Source of the DNA: Gammaproteobacteria bacterium
GTDB lineage: Bacteria; Pseudomonadota; Gammaproteobacteria; Chromatiales; Sedimenticolaceae
NCBI GenBank assembly: GCA_020445165.1
Contig: JAGRHE010000008.1
Coordinates: 1 to 38,265, forward strand
Reading direction: 5' to 3'
DNA length: 38,265 nucleotides
A model generated the notes under the pieces. That model was not told the DNA's origin, did not search any database, and was given only the letters and a program-made list of their open reading frames with translations. The translations under genes and the position numbers were made by a program. Below are positions 15,953-24,043 of the stretch, piece by piece. Positions within the stretch are counted from its first letter, which is position 1; each line of letters starts with the position of its first letter.

Positions 15953-16699
15953 TTGGATTCCTCTACACTGCTGATCTTCCTCGGCCTGGTCGTAATCGGC
16001 AGCTACATCCAGACAACCACCGGCTTTGCGATCGCGCTGATAATCACGGGTGGGGCCACTGCGCTCGGCCTGGCGCCGGTCGCCTTTACCGCCAATGTCG
16101 TCAGCTTCGTCGCACTCGCCAACACGGCGGTCGCCGTGCACCGTAACCATGCACATGTCGACCGGCAGATGCTGGTGTATGCATCGCTTGGCGTGCTCAT
16201 TCTCAGTGGCGCGGGATTGGCAATACTGCATCATCTGAGCAATGAATCGATCGATCTCCTCGAGATGTTGCTCGGGATCGTCATATTGGGCAGCGGAACC
16301 CTGTTGATGATTCATCCGCATCCGTTCAAACGCGTGTCGTCCAATACCAGTCATTTCATGGCCGGAGGCATTGGCGGCCTGCTCAGCGGTATGCTGGGCG
16401 CAGGCGGTCCACCATTGGTCGTTCACCTGTACCGCCAGCCACTATCTTTTCCCATCGTACGAACGACCCTGCTGGCGATACTCGGCATCATGCCGCTGAT
16501 TCGCATCGCCATGGAGGCGTTCAACGGCAACATTGACTGGCCGGTGATCAAGCTCAGCCTGATCTGCATACCGGCGACAATCCTCAGCACCCTGCTTGCA
16601 CGGCGCTTCCCACCCCCGTTCTCGGATCAGGCCATGCGGAGGCTTGCCTTCGGCCTGCTTTGCGTGCTTGGCCTGTCCCTGATCCTCAGAAAGCTCTGA
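15953..16699 (+). CDS. TauE/SafE-type (TSUP) permease, probable sulfite exporter
   Basis: A 248-residue membrane protein with about seven to eight hydrophobic helices. The N-terminal half has VVIGSYIQTTTGFAIALII and the C-terminal half has HFMAGGIGGLLSGMLGAGGPPLVVHLY, the duplicated glycine-rich TSUP motifs. Members of this family export sulfite or sulfoacetate in sulfonate degraders. Here it follows iseR by 41 bp and would remove the sulfite made by Xsc. The start is a TTG at 15953 with no clear ribosome site; no ATG exists nearby that would retain the first helix. A second TSUP gene lies at 21,187. Export direction and substrate are inferred. Confidence 0.75.
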   Translation: MDSSTLLIFLGLVVIGSYIQTTTGFAIALIITGGATALGLAPVAFTANVVSFVALANTAVAVHRNHAHVDRQMLVYASLGVLILSGAGLAILHHLSNESIDLLEMLLGIVILGSGTLLMIHPHPFKRVSSNTSHFMAGGIGGLLSGMLGAGGPPLVVHLYRQPLSFPIVRTTLLAILGIMPLIRIAMEAFNGNIDWPVIKLSLICIPATILSTLLARRFPPPFSDQAMRRLAFGLLCVLGLSLILRKL

Positions 16700-16796
16700 T
16701 TCCCGCTTTAGGGGATTTCCAGCAATCCGTACATGATCATCTAGCGACCAAAATACCGTAGCTCTTGATTGTACAGCTTCGTACCAGAGACGCCCG

Positions 16797-17513
16797 TCAA
16801 CCACGGCCCACGAACGGCTGCCCCTGGTGCATTACCGTCGCTTCGAGCAGATTCACATGATTGGGCAATTGGCAGACACCCAACACGAACGCAGCGAACT
16901 CGTCTGCGGTCATCGCCGGTTCGCAGCAACCTACGAGATGATCGCGTTCGACGACAACCCTCCCCGGGTTGATACAGGTGCAGTTGATGTTGTGCTCCCT
17001 ACCCTCCAGCGCCAGCGTCTGAGACAGCCCCCAGATGCCGTGCTTCGCCGACGAGTAGGCGACGGCGTCCGGCCGGACACGTTTTGACGACGTCGAACCA
17101 ATGTTGATAATCCGCCCGCGGCGTTGACGCTGCATGCGCCGGAAGGCCTCCCGTGCACACAAAAAAGGCGCCGTCAGCGTCGACGCAATGACATTGTCCC
17201 AGGTCTGTTGCGTGGTTTCGGTGACCGGGTGATAGGCGAACAGGCCAGTCGAATTGACCAGCACATCGAGACTGTCGGAGAAACGATCGGCCGCGCTGAA
17301 TGCCTTCTCGACCTCAAGTTCCCGCGCAAGATCGGCCACCGCGAAGGAAACTGACGCCCCCAAGGCAGCCATCTCGGTCGCGGCCGCGTCCAGGCGCTCG
17401 GCGGTCCGACCGATCAGAAACACATTGAAACCGGCCGTGGCACACGCCACACCAACCGCCCTACCAATTCCGGAACCACCACCGGCCACAACAACCGTCT
17501 TACGCTTGTTCAT
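16797..17513 (-). CDS. Short-chain dehydrogenase/reductase (SDR)
   Basis: A 238-residue classical SDR. The nucleotide motif is AGGGSGIGRA (TGxxxGxG type, residues 10-19), with NST at the end of strand 4, a catalytic serine in NIGSTSSK and YSSAK as the Tyr-x-x-x-Lys pair. It lies 23 bp downstream of cobT on the same strand and is probably the last gene of a cobS-cobT-SDR operon; GGGGAG precedes the ATG. Sulfoacetaldehyde reductase IsfD is also an SDR, but its YdfG-like nucleotide motif (TGATSGFG type) is absent here. A role in sulfonate reduction is therefore possible rather than indicated. The substrate is unknown. The NAD(H)/NADP(H) preference is uncertain; GRTAERLD after strand 2 hints at NADP. 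Confidence 0.78.
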   Translation of the reverse strand: MNKRKTVVVAGGGSGIGRAVGVACATAGFNVFLIGRTAERLDAAATEMAALGASVSFAVADLARELEVEKAFSAADRFSDSLDVLVNSTGLFAYHPVTETTQQTWDNVIASTLTAPFLCAREAFRRMQRQRRGRIINIGSTSSKRVRPDAVAYSSAKHGIWGLSQTLALEGREHNINCTCINPGRVVVERDHLVGCCEPAMTADEFAAFVLGVCQLPNHVNLLEATVMHQGQPFVGRG

Positions 17514-17536
17514 GCGTGCTCCCCGGCCACCGCCGG

Positions 17537-19267
17537 CTAACGATGATGGCGCCCTTGCAGTAACTGCAGGATGTCGTCGAATGTCCTGTTATCCAGGTCC
17601 TGTGACAGATCGATGGCAAGGCAATGGTTGTAGTAGGGACTCAGGTCCAAGCCGACACCGAGACCGAAGATCTCCACCCCGCCCTCGCGTTCGCGGCGCG
17701 CGACCACGTTCTTCAGATGGTTGTCGAGGTAGAAGGCATCGTTGGCGAGCTTGGTCGCGGTATCCATCGGACAACCGTCGGAGATCACCAGCAGCATGCG
17801 TCGCGAGGCATCCCGGGCCAGCATCCGGGCACAGGCCCAGTCGACGGCCTCGCCATCGATACCTTCGCGAAACAGGTCGGGTTTAAGCATCGCCGCGATC
17901 GCATGCCGCGCACGTCGCCATGACGTGTCGGCGCCCTTGTAGACCAGGTGCAGCAGCTCGTTGAGCCGACCGGGGTGGGCGGGTCTGCGCTGGGCGAGCC
18001 AGTCCTGCTGTACCCGTCCACCGTTCCAGCCCCCCGTCGTGAAACCCAGTACCTCGGTATCCACACCGGCCGAGTCCAAGGCGCGCACGAAGACATCGAC
18101 CAAGGCCGCGATGGCCTCGATATATGCTTTCATCGAGCCGGAACAATCGATCAGGATCGTAAACAGGGCCTGCGGCACTGGTCGGATGCGAATCTGCCGG
18201 AACACCCTGCGCTCCGCGGGTGAGCCGACCAGCTGCGCCAAGCGGGCTCCATCGACATAACCCTCTTCTTCTCCGAATACCCATCCGTCCCGGTCGGGAG
18301 CCGCCAATAAAGCCGCCAGTTGTCGCGTCAGTCTCGGGACATTCACGGCCTGCGCCTGCACACGACGGTCCAGGCGCTCCCGCAGATCCCGAAGCAAGAC
18401 GGGACGCACGAGGCTCGACGCCTCGACCACGCGATCATATTGGGTACTGAACACGCGGTAGCCGGTAGCCGCATCATCGAACACCTTGCTGCGGCCGGTC
18501 GCCACCGTCGCGATCCCACCGTCATCGCCATCTTCGAAGTCCAGTAGGAACCGAAACACCGACGTTGCATCGGCATCCTCTGCATCGTCTTCGGTGGCCG
18601 CGGCTTCGCCCAGCTGCGCTGCATCCATCAGGCCACTGATCGTGCTCGCGATCGAGAGTGCCGCGACCGCGAACGCCGCCTGGTCGTCACGGTCGCGCTT
18701 CAGTGCAGCCAACTCGCGACCGATCAGCGGTACGATCCCGGCACGCGTGGCCTCGATCAAATCTTCGGTCTCCTCAAGTACCTGGCAGGCGTTGAGCCGC
18801 GCCCAGCAGACCTGAGACACGGTGTACAGCAGAATGCCGAACGCACTGTCCGTCAGGCCGGCGTGGTGGAACGCGAGCGACCACGACGAGAAACGATAGC
18901 GGAGGTTTCGGGACATCCCGGGACGGCTGGCAGGCACCAATGACTCTACGCGCAGCTGTTCGAGCAGCTCGAATATCACCCGCTGTACCGGATGCTCCGG
19001 AGTGATCGACCGATGTAGCGTCGTATCGGAATGAAGCATCCGCAGCGCCATCGCATCCGCTATACCGCGTCGATCGGCGAAGCCGTCATGCGCCGCATCG
19101 GTACGCAGGTGCGGGGCGAACATCGGCAGGTGTTTGCGGCCCCGGTATAGGCCACGCGCCCGCACGTGCAGCTCGGCATCACCCGTCAGCGCCCTGACCG
19201 CCGCGCCGCACAGCTCCTCCATCTGCTGCTGACGCCGGGCGATCTGCTGTTCGCTTTCGCCCTTCAT
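17537..19267 (-). CDS. cobT: Aerobic cobaltochelatase subunit CobT (VWA domain)
   Basis: A 576-residue CobT. The N-terminal region (AAVRALTGDAELHVRARG, then a DAMALRMLH segment) matches CobT_N. An acidic middle stretch (EDDAEDADA, FEDGDDGG) follows, then YRVFSTQYDRVVEAS, and a von Willebrand factor A domain with the metal-binding motif DCSGS, GFTTGGWNGG and VISDGCPMD. With CobS it forms the AAA+ chaperone-like ring that drives ATP-dependent cobalt insertion by CobN into hydrogenobyrinic acid a,c-diamide. The ATG at 19267 lies 5 nt after the cobS stop, so translation is coupled. The acidic linker is much shorter than in the Pseudomonas denitrificans protein, and no cobN is in the window. The family call is firm; the need for a remote cobN is inferred. 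Confidence 0.88.
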   Translation of the reverse strand: MKGESEQQIARRQQQMEELCGAAVRALTGDAELHVRARGLYRGRKHLPMFAPHLRTDAAHDGFADRRGIADAMALRMLHSDTTLHRSITPEHPVQRVIFELLEQLRVESLVPASRPGMSRNLRYRFSSWSLAFHHAGLTDSAFGILLYTVSQVCWARLNACQVLEETEDLIEATRAGIVPLIGRELAALKRDRDDQAAFAVAALSIASTISGLMDAAQLGEAAATEDDAEDADATSVFRFLLDFEDGDDGGIATVATGRSKVFDDAATGYRVFSTQYDRVVEASSLVRPVLLRDLRERLDRRVQAQAVNVPRLTRQLAALLAAPDRDGWVFGEEEGYVDGARLAQLVGSPAERRVFRQIRIRPVPQALFTILIDCSGSMKAYIEAIAALVDVFVRALDSAGVDTEVLGFTTGGWNGGRVQQDWLAQRRPAHPGRLNELLHLVYKGADTSWRRARHAIAAMLKPDLFREGIDGEAVDWACARMLARDASRRMLLVISDGCPMDTATKLANDAFYLDNHLKNVVARREREGGVEIFGLGVGLDLSPYYNHCLAIDLSQDLDNRTFDDILQLLQGRHHR

Positions 19268-19272
19268 GCCGG

Positions 19273-20250
19273 CTAGTGTTCGACCACCAGAGTCTCTACG
19301 AGGCTGTACTGGTCCAGCTCGCGATCGAAACAGCGCTGATAGTACTCGGCCACGAGCGGCCGCTCGGCCTCGTCGCACTTGTTCAGGTAAGACAATCGGA
19401 ACGCGAGACCGGGATCGCCGAAGATCTCGATGTTCTCGGCCCAGGTGATCAGGGTGCGTGGCGACATCAGGACCGACAGGTCACCCACTGCGAAACCATT
19501 GCGGGTCAGCTCCGCCAGCGAGACCATGGATTCCAACAGCCCGCGATCGCTGATGCCGGGCACCCGCGCGCGGATGATCGCGATCTCCTCGTCGCGTGGC
19601 AGGTAATTCAGCGTCGCGACGATGTTCCAGCGATCGATCTGAGCATGGTTGAGAACCTGGGCACCGTGATAGAGGCCGTTGAGATTGCCCAGCCCCACCG
19701 TGTTCGACGTGGCGAACAAACGGAAATACGGATGTGGCTGGATGACCCTGTTCTGATCCAGCAGCGTGAACCTGCCGTCACGTTCGAGGATGCGCTGGAT
19801 CACGAACATCACGTCCGGTCGACCGGCATCGTACTCGTCGAAGATCAATGCGACCGGTCGCTGCAGTGCCCAGGGGACGATGCCCTCCTTGAACTCCGTC
19901 ACCTGTTTGCCGTCGCGAATCACGATGGCGTCACGCCCGACCAGATCGAGGCGCGAGATGTGTCCGTCGAGGTTGACGCGCACACAGGGCCAGTTGAGCC
20001 GTGCGGCGACCTGTTCAATATGAGTTGATTTGCCGGTCCCGTGCAGGCCCTGCACCATCACCCGTCGATCACGCATGAAGCCGGCCAGAATCGCCAGGGT
20101 GACATCGGCATTGAAGCGATACGCGGTGTCCGTTTCAGGTACATGTTCGTCGGCTTCGCTGAAGGCAGGCACCTGCAGATCGGTGTCGATGCCGAACACA
20201 TCACGTACCGGGATCAGGCGATCGGGCTTGCAATCGGTCATCTCGGCCAC
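19273..20250 (-). CDS. cobS: Aerobic cobaltochelatase subunit CobS (AAA+ ATPase)
   Basis: A 325-residue AAA+ ATPase close to canonical CobS. The start region VRDVFGIDTDLQVPAF and HVPETDTAYRF are CobS-specific. Walker A is GLHGTGKS (residues 68-75), Walker B is VALIFDEYDAG, and sensor 1 lies in FRLFATSNTVGLG. The ending SYLNKCDEAERPLVAEYYQR is also typical. It powers CobN-dependent cobalt chelation in the aerobic vitamin B12 pathway, together with CobT. A GTG start at 20250 has GAGGTG 4 nt upstream; the in-frame ATG at 20241 is the alternative. It is the first gene of a cobS-cobT-SDR operon, divergent from an unknown gene across 118 bp. Its presence inside a sulfonate island has no obvious metabolic reason. 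Confidence 0.92.
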   Translation of the reverse strand: MAEMTDCKPDRLIPVRDVFGIDTDLQVPAFSEADEHVPETDTAYRFNADVTLAILAGFMRDRRVMVQGLHGTGKSTHIEQVAARLNWPCVRVNLDGHISRLDLVGRDAIVIRDGKQVTEFKEGIVPWALQRPVALIFDEYDAGRPDVMFVIQRILERDGRFTLLDQNRVIQPHPYFRLFATSNTVGLGNLNGLYHGAQVLNHAQIDRWNIVATLNYLPRDEEIAIIRARVPGISDRGLLESMVSLAELTRNGFAVGDLSVLMSPRTLITWAENIEIFGDPGLAFRLSYLNKCDEAERPLVAEYYQRCFDRELDQYSLVETLVVEH

Positions 20251-20368
20251 GGTTCACCTCGTAATTTTCGTTTGCGTCTATCCACGGGCAGGTTGCGTAT
20301 ACGCTGCGACTGGACCATGCAGAGATAATAGACAATAATCGAGACAATTTATACCGATTTTAATCAAT

Positions 20369-21148
20369 ATGGCCGCACCAGACATCGTGATCCGGGCCCA
20401 CGAGGCCGCGCTGCAGCGCTGGAACGACCCGTTCCCCGGGTTCGCGTCAGGGCATGATCGACGGACCAGTGACGCGGCGCTGCTCGGCCAGTTTTACGGT
20501 GGCCTGGAGTACGCCGCCGCGCACGACTGGCTGAATGCAGGACGGCGCCTGATCGACAAGACATATGTCGACATGCTCTGGCACGTTCAGGAACTGACAC
20601 GTATGCGGGCCCGTCAACCGGAACAGATCGCCGCGGCCCTGGATGACTTCATACGCGACCTTGTCGCGCCGCGTTGGCCAACCCTCTGGTCGCTTCCGGA
20701 GATCGAAAAGCAGGCCCTCGCCGTCGACTGGGTCGAGTACCTGGCCGGCCATGGCTTTGGTTCCCTGCACAGTGAAGCGGCCGCCAGCCGCTTGTTGTTC
20801 TACCTCTGCCCGATGCTGCCGGTCTTCAACCTGTCCACCGGTCATCAACTCGGTCTGCTTGCGATGAACGGAACGGCAGAAAGCGACAGCTATCGCGATT
20901 TCTCCGCGCATGCGCAGCTTGCCTACGGCCGCATTGCGCCTTCATTAAGTACAGTGACGCGTCCCACCGCAATGATCGGCGACCGTGCTCAGGCAACAGT
21001 CGTCGACCGTGTACTCGACGACAGCGACTGGTGGGAACGACGTGTGTTCGATCAACTGCTGCGGGATCACGCGCCGGTCGGCGCTACCCCGATGTTCGGC
21101 TGTGACGATGCCGGACAGCTTGTGCACAACCCCTCGCTCGAAACCTGA
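20369..21148 (+). CDS. Hypothetical protein, no family recognised
   Basis: A 259-residue soluble protein that I do not recognise. It has no signal peptide or membrane helix. It is rich in tryptophan (DWLNAGRRL, LWHVQEL, RWPTLWSLPEIEKQAL, DSDWWERRVFDQLL) and appears largely alpha-helical. A central segment, AASRLLFYLCPMLPVFNLSTG, recalls the part of some DNA-glycosylase-like or restriction-associated helical proteins where a substrate pocket forms, but this is not enough for assignment. Codon use resembles the neighbours and the reading frame is intact. The ATG at 20369 lacks a clear ribosome site. The gene is divergent from cobS over 118 bp of AT-rich DNA with two GACAAT repeats, and converges on a TSUP gene. 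A functional tie to cobST is possible only by position. Confidence 0.7.
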   Translation: MAAPDIVIRAHEAALQRWNDPFPGFASGHDRRTSDAALLGQFYGGLEYAAAHDWLNAGRRLIDKTYVDMLWHVQELTRMRARQPEQIAAALDDFIRDLVAPRWPTLWSLPEIEKQALAVDWVEYLAGHGFGSLHSEAAASRLLFYLCPMLPVFNLSTGHQLGLLAMNGTAESDSYRDFSAHAQLAYGRIAPSLSTVTRPTAMIGDRAQATVVDRVLDDSDWWERRVFDQLLRDHAPVGATPMFGCDDAGQLVHNPSLET

Positions 21149-21186
21149 AGCCCTACCGGCAGCAAGGCAGGTGGTCTTTCCAGCGG

Positions 21187-21939
21187 TTACGCGATGCCGC
21201 GGCGGATCAGATTGAAACCGAGCACGAACAAGGCAATGGTCACGACGCGACGGAAGGGTTCCGGCGCTATCCGTCCGCGCAATCGCTTGCCCAGCAACAG
21301 GCCGATACCGACCGGCAGGCACGCAGCAAGCGACCAGGCAAAACGTTCACCGACCAGGATGCCGGCCTGGCTAAACGCCACGATCAAGGCGATCGATGCA
21401 ACACTGAGTATGGCGCCGATCGCGGCGACGAATTCGGCCTTGTCGAGGCGCAGCGCGGCCAGGTACATGATCACCGGCGGACCGTACGCGGTCGAGATGC
21501 TGCCGAGCAACCCGCCCGTGATACCTGCAGCCACGCCGACAGCACGCTCATGAGATGCGGGCACCGGCAAGACGAAACGCAGCTGCTCAGCCAGGGCAAA
21601 CAGGATGACGACCGCGCCGAGAACAAGCAAAAACACATGCTGCGGCATCGCGCTCAACAGCTGTGCGCCGACGATCAATCCAGTGCAGAGAGCCAGGACA
21701 ACTGGCCAGAACCGACGCAAAGATGGAATGAAGCGCCGCCCCTCGAACCCGAGGACCAGGTTGCTGAGCGCAATCGGCAGCACCATGATTGCCAGCGCCC
21801 AGTCCTTGCTCAGAAACAACGTCGAGATCGAAACCGCGACCAGTGGCAGACCGAACCCGATGGTGCCTTTGACCAGCCCAGCCAACATCAGTGCACCGAA
21901 GATCAGAGCCAGTGTCGACGGATCGCTGATCACTGCCAT
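21187..21939 (-). CDS. TauE/SafE-type (TSUP) permease
   Basis: A 250-residue polytopic membrane protein of the TSUP family. The two internal repeats carry MLAGLVKGTIGFGLPLVAV (residues about 18-36) and VAAGITGGLLGSISTAYGPPVIMYL. About eight hydrophobic helices are present. It is the last gene of the tctABC-sauST-usp run, 41 bp after the usp gene, and is therefore the natural candidate to export sulfite, or excess sulfoacetate, from the sulfoacetate branch. It differs clearly from the TSUP protein at 15,953, so the island holds two independently acquired or long-diverged exporters. The ATG at 21939 has no strong ribosome site. Substrate and direction are inferred. Confidence 0.78.
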   Translation of the reverse strand: MAVISDPSTLALIFGALMLAGLVKGTIGFGLPLVAVSISTLFLSKDWALAIMVLPIALSNLVLGFEGRRFIPSLRRFWPVVLALCTGLIVGAQLLSAMPQHVFLLVLGAVVILFALAEQLRFVLPVPASHERAVGVAAGITGGLLGSISTAYGPPVIMYLAALRLDKAEFVAAIGAILSVASIALIVAFSQAGILVGERFAWSLAACLPVGIGLLLGKRLRGRIAPEPFRRVVTIALFVLGFNLIRRGIA

Positions 21940-21980
21940 TCAGCCGTGATGATGCACACGTTGTCTGGATGCCAAAGCGG

Positions 21981-22421
21981 TCACTTCACGATCAGGACCG
22001 GACAGGTGGCCGCTACGCTGATCTTGTGCGCGACGCTGCCCATCGCTATCTCGCGCAGACCGGTCAACCCACGCGTCCCGACGACGATTAGATCGACCGG
22101 CGAAGTACGCAGTGTCGCAAGCAATGCCTTCACCGGGTCACCCTCGCCAATCACCCGCTCGATATTGTCGACACCGGCGGCGGCCGCTGCCTCCTCCGCT
22201 TCCTGGAGAATCCCCTCGGCCTGCTCGAGACCAATCTTGCGATAGAGATCGCGCGCCGACTCGATCACACGGATGTCGTAGTCGCTGCGAAACGCATTGA
22301 CCTCGACTGCGTGGAACAGCACCAACGTGGCGTCACAGCGCTTACTCAGCTCCGCTGCATAGCGCAACGCGTTTGCTGCATGATCAGACCCATCGAGCGC
22401 CACCAGCACCTTGTCAAACAT
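21981..22421 (-). CDS. Universal stress protein (UspA family)
   Basis: A 146-residue Usp protein. It begins MFDKVLVALDGSDHAANALRYA and ends with the ATP-binding signature VVGTRGLTGLREIAMGSVAHKI followed by CPVLIVK. The length and motif are typical of an ATP-binding single-domain Usp. The ATG has GGAGG directly upstream. It lies 67 bp downstream of sauT and 41 bp upstream of a TSUP permease on the same strand, so it probably belongs to the sulfoacetate operon. Each of two transporter-containing operons in this window thus ends with, or contains, a Usp gene. The Usp at 7651 differs in length and sequence, so these are not recent copies. The precise role is unknown. Confidence 0.85.
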   Translation of the reverse strand: MFDKVLVALDGSDHAANALRYAAELSKRCDATLVLFHAVEVNAFRSDYDIRVIESARDLYRKIGLEQAEGILQEAEEAAAAAGVDNIERVIGEGDPVKALLATLRTSPVDLIVVGTRGLTGLREIAMGSVAHKISVAATCPVLIVK

Positions 22422-22488
22422 GACGTCCTCCGTTAGTCAGCTAATTTCAACGTCACCCGGGATCGGGACAATGGACCGCAGCTGCTTG

Positions 22489-24033
22489 TTAGTGCTGACC
22501 CGCAATCTGTGTTTCCAAAAGGTCCATCAGTTTGAGGCGTTGAATCTTGCCGGATGGCCCCTTCGGCAATTCATCCACGATAAACACGCGCTTGGGTGAC
22601 TTGAACGCCCCCAGGCGCGCCCGCGCCAGTTCGGCCAGTTCCTCTTCACTGCAGCTCATACCCGGCTTGAGTGCGACGCAGGCCATGACCTCCTGGCCGT
22701 AGCGCTGATCTGGCATGCCGAAACCGGCCGCCTCCAGTACCGCCGGATGCTCGTACAGCGCCTCGTCGATCTCACGCGGCGCGATGTTTTCGCCACCTTT
22801 GATGATCAATTCCTTGATCCGACCTGTAATGAAGAAGAATCCATCTTCATCACGCACCGCAACGTCGCCGGTATGCAGCCAGCCGTCGCTGTCGAGTGCT
22901 TCGGCCGTTGCCTCCGGATTCTTGTAGTAACCGCGCATGACGTTGTCGCCGCGGATCATGAGTTCTCCGGGCATGCCAGGCGCGCAATTGCGACCCTGCT
23001 CGTCAACGACCTTGGCCTCATTGCCCACCGCAATGCCTGGTGAGCCGTATTTCGCTTGCGCAGGCGGCATTGGATTGGACAGGATCTGGGCAGCGGTCTC
23101 GGTGAGCCCCATGGTCTCGATGATTGGCACGCCAAAGCGGTCCTCGAACGCCCGGTGCATTTCAGGTGCAAGCGGCGCCGATGCCGAGCGGCCGAAGCGA
23201 AGATACGGCAGCCCGCCCAGCGCATCCCGATCGAAACCCTCGCGCTCGGCATGCTCGAGCAGGTAGGCAATGATTGTCGGCACGACGCTGAACCAGGTGC
23301 AGGCATGTCGCGCTGCCGTGTCCCAGAAGGTGGACGTACTGAAACGCTGGGGCATGACGACGCTGCCGCCACTGACGAGCGGGGCCATCACAGTCACCAT
23401 CTCGGCATTGATGTGGTAAAGCGGCAGCACGCACAAGGCGCGATCGGTAGTACCAAGCTGGTGCGCGAGCATCGTGTTGCGCCCGCCGGCGACCACGTTC
23501 CGATGACTCAGCAAAACCCCTTTCGGCCTGCCGGTGGTGCCGGAGGTATAGATCAGCAGAGCCTCGGTGTCCTCGGACGGCGGGACCGGGTCGACATGGC
23601 CGGCAGCAGCTTCCGGCCACTGCGGACCATCATTCGCCGAGCAGGAGATCACCCGCACATGACCAGGCAAACGGGCGAGCACGTTGGCGAACTTGCTCGC
23701 ATAGTCGTCGTCGATGAGAAGGACACGGCAATCCGAATGTTCGATGACGTATGACAACGCGGCCTCGCCCGACACCGCATTCAGCGGGAGAATCACCCTT
23801 CCGCTGTACATCACACCGAGAAACAGCGCACTGGTCCAGTAGCCATTCGGTAGCAGAAACGCCACCTTCTCACCGGGCGCCAGTTGCAGGGTATCGAGTT
23901 GCGCCGCGATCCCGCGGGCCAGCGTGCGAAGCTCGGCATAGCTCATCACCCTTCCACTCTCGGGCACCAACAGGAATGGCTTGTCCGGCTGTTCCTCAGC
24001 ACCATGGTCGATGTAATGATTGACGGTATTCAT
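22489..24033 (-). CDS. sauT: AMP-forming acyl-CoA ligase, probable sulfoacetate-CoA ligase
   Basis: A 514-residue ANL-superfamily enzyme. The AMP-binding P-loop is LLIYTSGTTGRPKG, the A5 region is IETMGLTETAAQ, the A7/A8 region is DGWLHTGDVAVRDEDGFFFITGRIKE, and the catalytic lysine lies in GPSGKIQR near the C-terminus. SauT of Cupriavidus necator activates sulfoacetate to sulfoacetyl-CoA with ATP. The gene here directly follows an acylating aldehyde dehydrogenase of SauS type with 10 bp between them, the pairing that defines the sulfoacetate pathway. ATG 24033 was chosen because GAGGAGGG lies about 4 nt upstream; longer readings extend into sauS. Without this context it would be called a generic fatty-acid or benzoate-type ligase, so the substrate is an inference. 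Confidence 0.78.
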   Translation of the reverse strand: MNTVNHYIDHGAEEQPDKPFLLVPESGRVMSYAELRTLARGIAAQLDTLQLAPGEKVAFLLPNGYWTSALFLGVMYSGRVILPLNAVSGEAALSYVIEHSDCRVLLIDDDYASKFANVLARLPGHVRVISCSANDGPQWPEAAAGHVDPVPPSEDTEALLIYTSGTTGRPKGVLLSHRNVVAGGRNTMLAHQLGTTDRALCVLPLYHINAEMVTVMAPLVSGGSVVMPQRFSTSTFWDTAARHACTWFSVVPTIIAYLLEHAEREGFDRDALGGLPYLRFGRSASAPLAPEMHRAFEDRFGVPIIETMGLTETAAQILSNPMPPAQAKYGSPGIAVGNEAKVVDEQGRNCAPGMPGELMIRGDNVMRGYYKNPEATAEALDSDGWLHTGDVAVRDEDGFFFITGRIKELIIKGGENIAPREIDEALYEHPAVLEAAGFGMPDQRYGQEVMACVALKPGMSCSEEELAELARARLGAFKSPKRVFIVDELPKGPSGKIQRLKLMDLLETQIAGQH

Positions 24034-24043
24034 CGCACCCTCC

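Noticed and set aside
16797..17513. Sulfoacetaldehyde reductase IsfD
   Set aside because: It is an SDR in a sulfonate island, but its nucleotide-binding motif is not YdfG/IsfD-like and it is cotranscribed with cobT, so a generic SDR call is safer.
20369..21148. DNA glycosylase-like assignment of the unknown protein
   Set aside because: Only a vague resemblance in one helical segment; no catalytic motif could be pointed to.
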